A DNA stretch of 64,000 nucleotides from Thalassotalea sediminis (GTDB taxonomy: Bacteria > Pseudomonadota > Gammaproteobacteria > Enterobacterales > Alteromonadaceae). How positions within the stretch are numbered: the stretch's first letter is position 1; every line of letters starts with the position of its first letter. The DNA lies in the NCBI RefSeq assembly GCF_030295915.1, contig NZ_AP027361.1:3100001-3164000 (forward strand), in the 5' to 3' direction. The notes beneath the pieces were generated by a model that saw only the letters and a list, made by a program, of their open reading frames with translations, was not told the DNA's origin and ran no database searches. A program made the translations under genes and the position numbers. Below, in pieces: positions 63,346 through 64,000 of this stretch.

Positions 63346-63530
63346 TTTGTCGGTAAAAATTTAAGGCACCATAAAAATTGCGGCTACTCTACCACAGTCA
63401 GTATGACAACACCAGAACTCAGCATTCTAGGTGGCTATGAGTAAATTTGAATAAAGGAGAGAGAGAACGAGATATAGACTTTCTAATAGAATAAACATCC
63501 AAACATAGGTTGCTTCATGCATTATCAAAA

Positions 63531-63575
63531 GGCTATAAATAGCCTTGGTTAGCGATAATATTACCTAACCAAGGC
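63531..63575 (-). terminator. Double hairpin after the gluconate dehydrogenase subunit-3 gene
   Basis: GCCTTGGTTAG (63542-63552) pairs with CTAACCAAGGC (63565-63575). The overlapping GGCTATAAATAGCC (63531-63544) is a second palindrome, which on the minus strand is followed by TTTT. It would separate the gene from the cobalamin operon leader. Confidence 0.7.
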
Positions 63576-63581
63576 TTGCAT

Positions 63582-64000
63582 TTACAACGTTAAACCTAAT
63601 TTTTTAACGACTTGTTCAAGGTGAACCATCGCTTCTTTTGTTGGCCCAGGGTAGTCTCCCATAATAGGCACATTGCCTATATAACCAATATCTTTCATTC
63701 CGGCAGGACTAGAAAAGAATGCAGCCAATACTAATGATCTAAAACGAGAAAAAGCAGGAATAATTTGTGCAAATTCTTCGTTTTTAACATTTTTGTCATA
63801 GGCGATATCATCAATAATCATTAACTGCTCTGCAGAAGATAACTCATTAAAGGTTTTACCAAACCTCAACTTGGCTTCATCACCAATCCACAGCAATGTA
63901 GATAGGATAGTTGTTCTATCTCGCTGTTGTCTGCTGTATGGAGCACTTACCCATTCATCTACAACATCAGGCACGCCCACTTCACTTCCAGATGGTACTT
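63582..64000 (-). CDS. Gluconate 2-dehydrogenase subunit 3 family protein, 5' end beyond the window
   Basis: The visible 139 residues run open to the edge; the frame continues upstream of VGVPDVVDEWVSAPYSRQQRD, so the N-terminus (usually a Tat signal) is missing. GVPDVVDEWV, QQRDRT and GDEAKLRFGKTFNELSSAEQ match the family, a small partner of periplasmic FAD sugar dehydrogenases. The catalytic GMC subunit is not downstream, because the cobalamin riboswitch follows. It may lie upstream, outside the window. Confidence 0.8.
   Translation of the reverse strand, partial: VPSGSEVGVPDVVDEWVSAPYSRQQRDRTTILSTLLWIGDEAKLRFGKTFNELSSAEQLMIIDDIAYDKNVKNEEFAQIIPAFSRFRSLVLAAFFSSPAGMKDIGYIGNVPIMGDYPGPTKEAMVHLEQVVKKLGLTL

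Overview
The window looks like chromosomal DNA from a marine gammaproteobacterium of the Alteromonadales, probably near Colwelliaceae (Thalassotalea/Colwellia-like). This rests on AT-rich coding sequence, TonB-dependent receptors paired with a tryptophan-halogenase-like protein and glycoside hydrolases, a MipA/OmpV-DUF3019-two-component cassette, and a standard gammaproteobacterial ArgR and MraZ. The genus is an inference. No tRNA, rRNA, CRISPR array, transposase or phage gene was seen. Gene density is high and most genes appear intact. The first gene (mraZ) and the last (gluconate dehydrogenase subunit 3 family) are cut by the window edges.

Layout. 1-650: start of mraZ, the first gene of the division/cell-wall cluster, with its repeat operator. 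650-4440: ferric-iron ABC transporter fbpABC behind a Fur box. 4460-7510: TauE/SafE permease, YcxB-like protein, periplasmic TonB-domain protein and GNAT acetyltransferase. 7750-11500: galM, an operon of three small single-TM proteins (one a 43-residue ORF), argR and a NodB lipoprotein deacetylase. 11500-13730: glutaryl-CoA dehydrogenase divergent from a LysR regulator. 13860-17140: MipA/OmpV, DUF3019, response regulator and histidine kinase. 17260-20760: a GH109-like Gfo/Idh/MocA protein, a sugar-phosphate nucleotidyltransferase and an N-acetylhexosamine-kinase-like enzyme. 21050-26880: chemoreceptor, a gap rich in hairpins, a MarR regulator and a large hybrid sensor kinase.

27050-46350 is a saccharide and amino-acid utilisation region. 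It holds a Na+/sugar symporter and YgjK-like GH63, divergent from a halogenase-like protein with a SapC-like tail. Further on are a TonB-dependent receptor, an exported GH2 beta-galactosidase and a GntR/FCD regulator. The 12-mer ATTTATACTAyA occurs in the promoters of the GH63/halogenase pair, the receptor and lacZ, which suggests one regulon. Set among these are two saccharopine-dehydrogenase-type genes and a fused kinase/class-III transaminase resembling hydroxylysine kinase plus phospho-lyase. Both routes could yield aminoadipate semialdehyde, and glutaryl-CoA dehydrogenase could act further down the same catabolism.

46390-51460: membrane-anchored LuxR-type regulator divergent from an incomplete heavy-metal-type RND pump with a DUF3240 protein. 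51500-52880: PIN-PhoH ATPase. 53190-63420: cobalamin uptake and late biosynthesis. BtuB sits behind one cobalamin riboswitch. A second riboswitch precedes the tightly coupled operon btuD-btuC-cobT-cobS-cobU-cobC-cobQ-cobO-btuF. No corrin-ring genes are present, so the role is salvage and remodelling of corrinoids.
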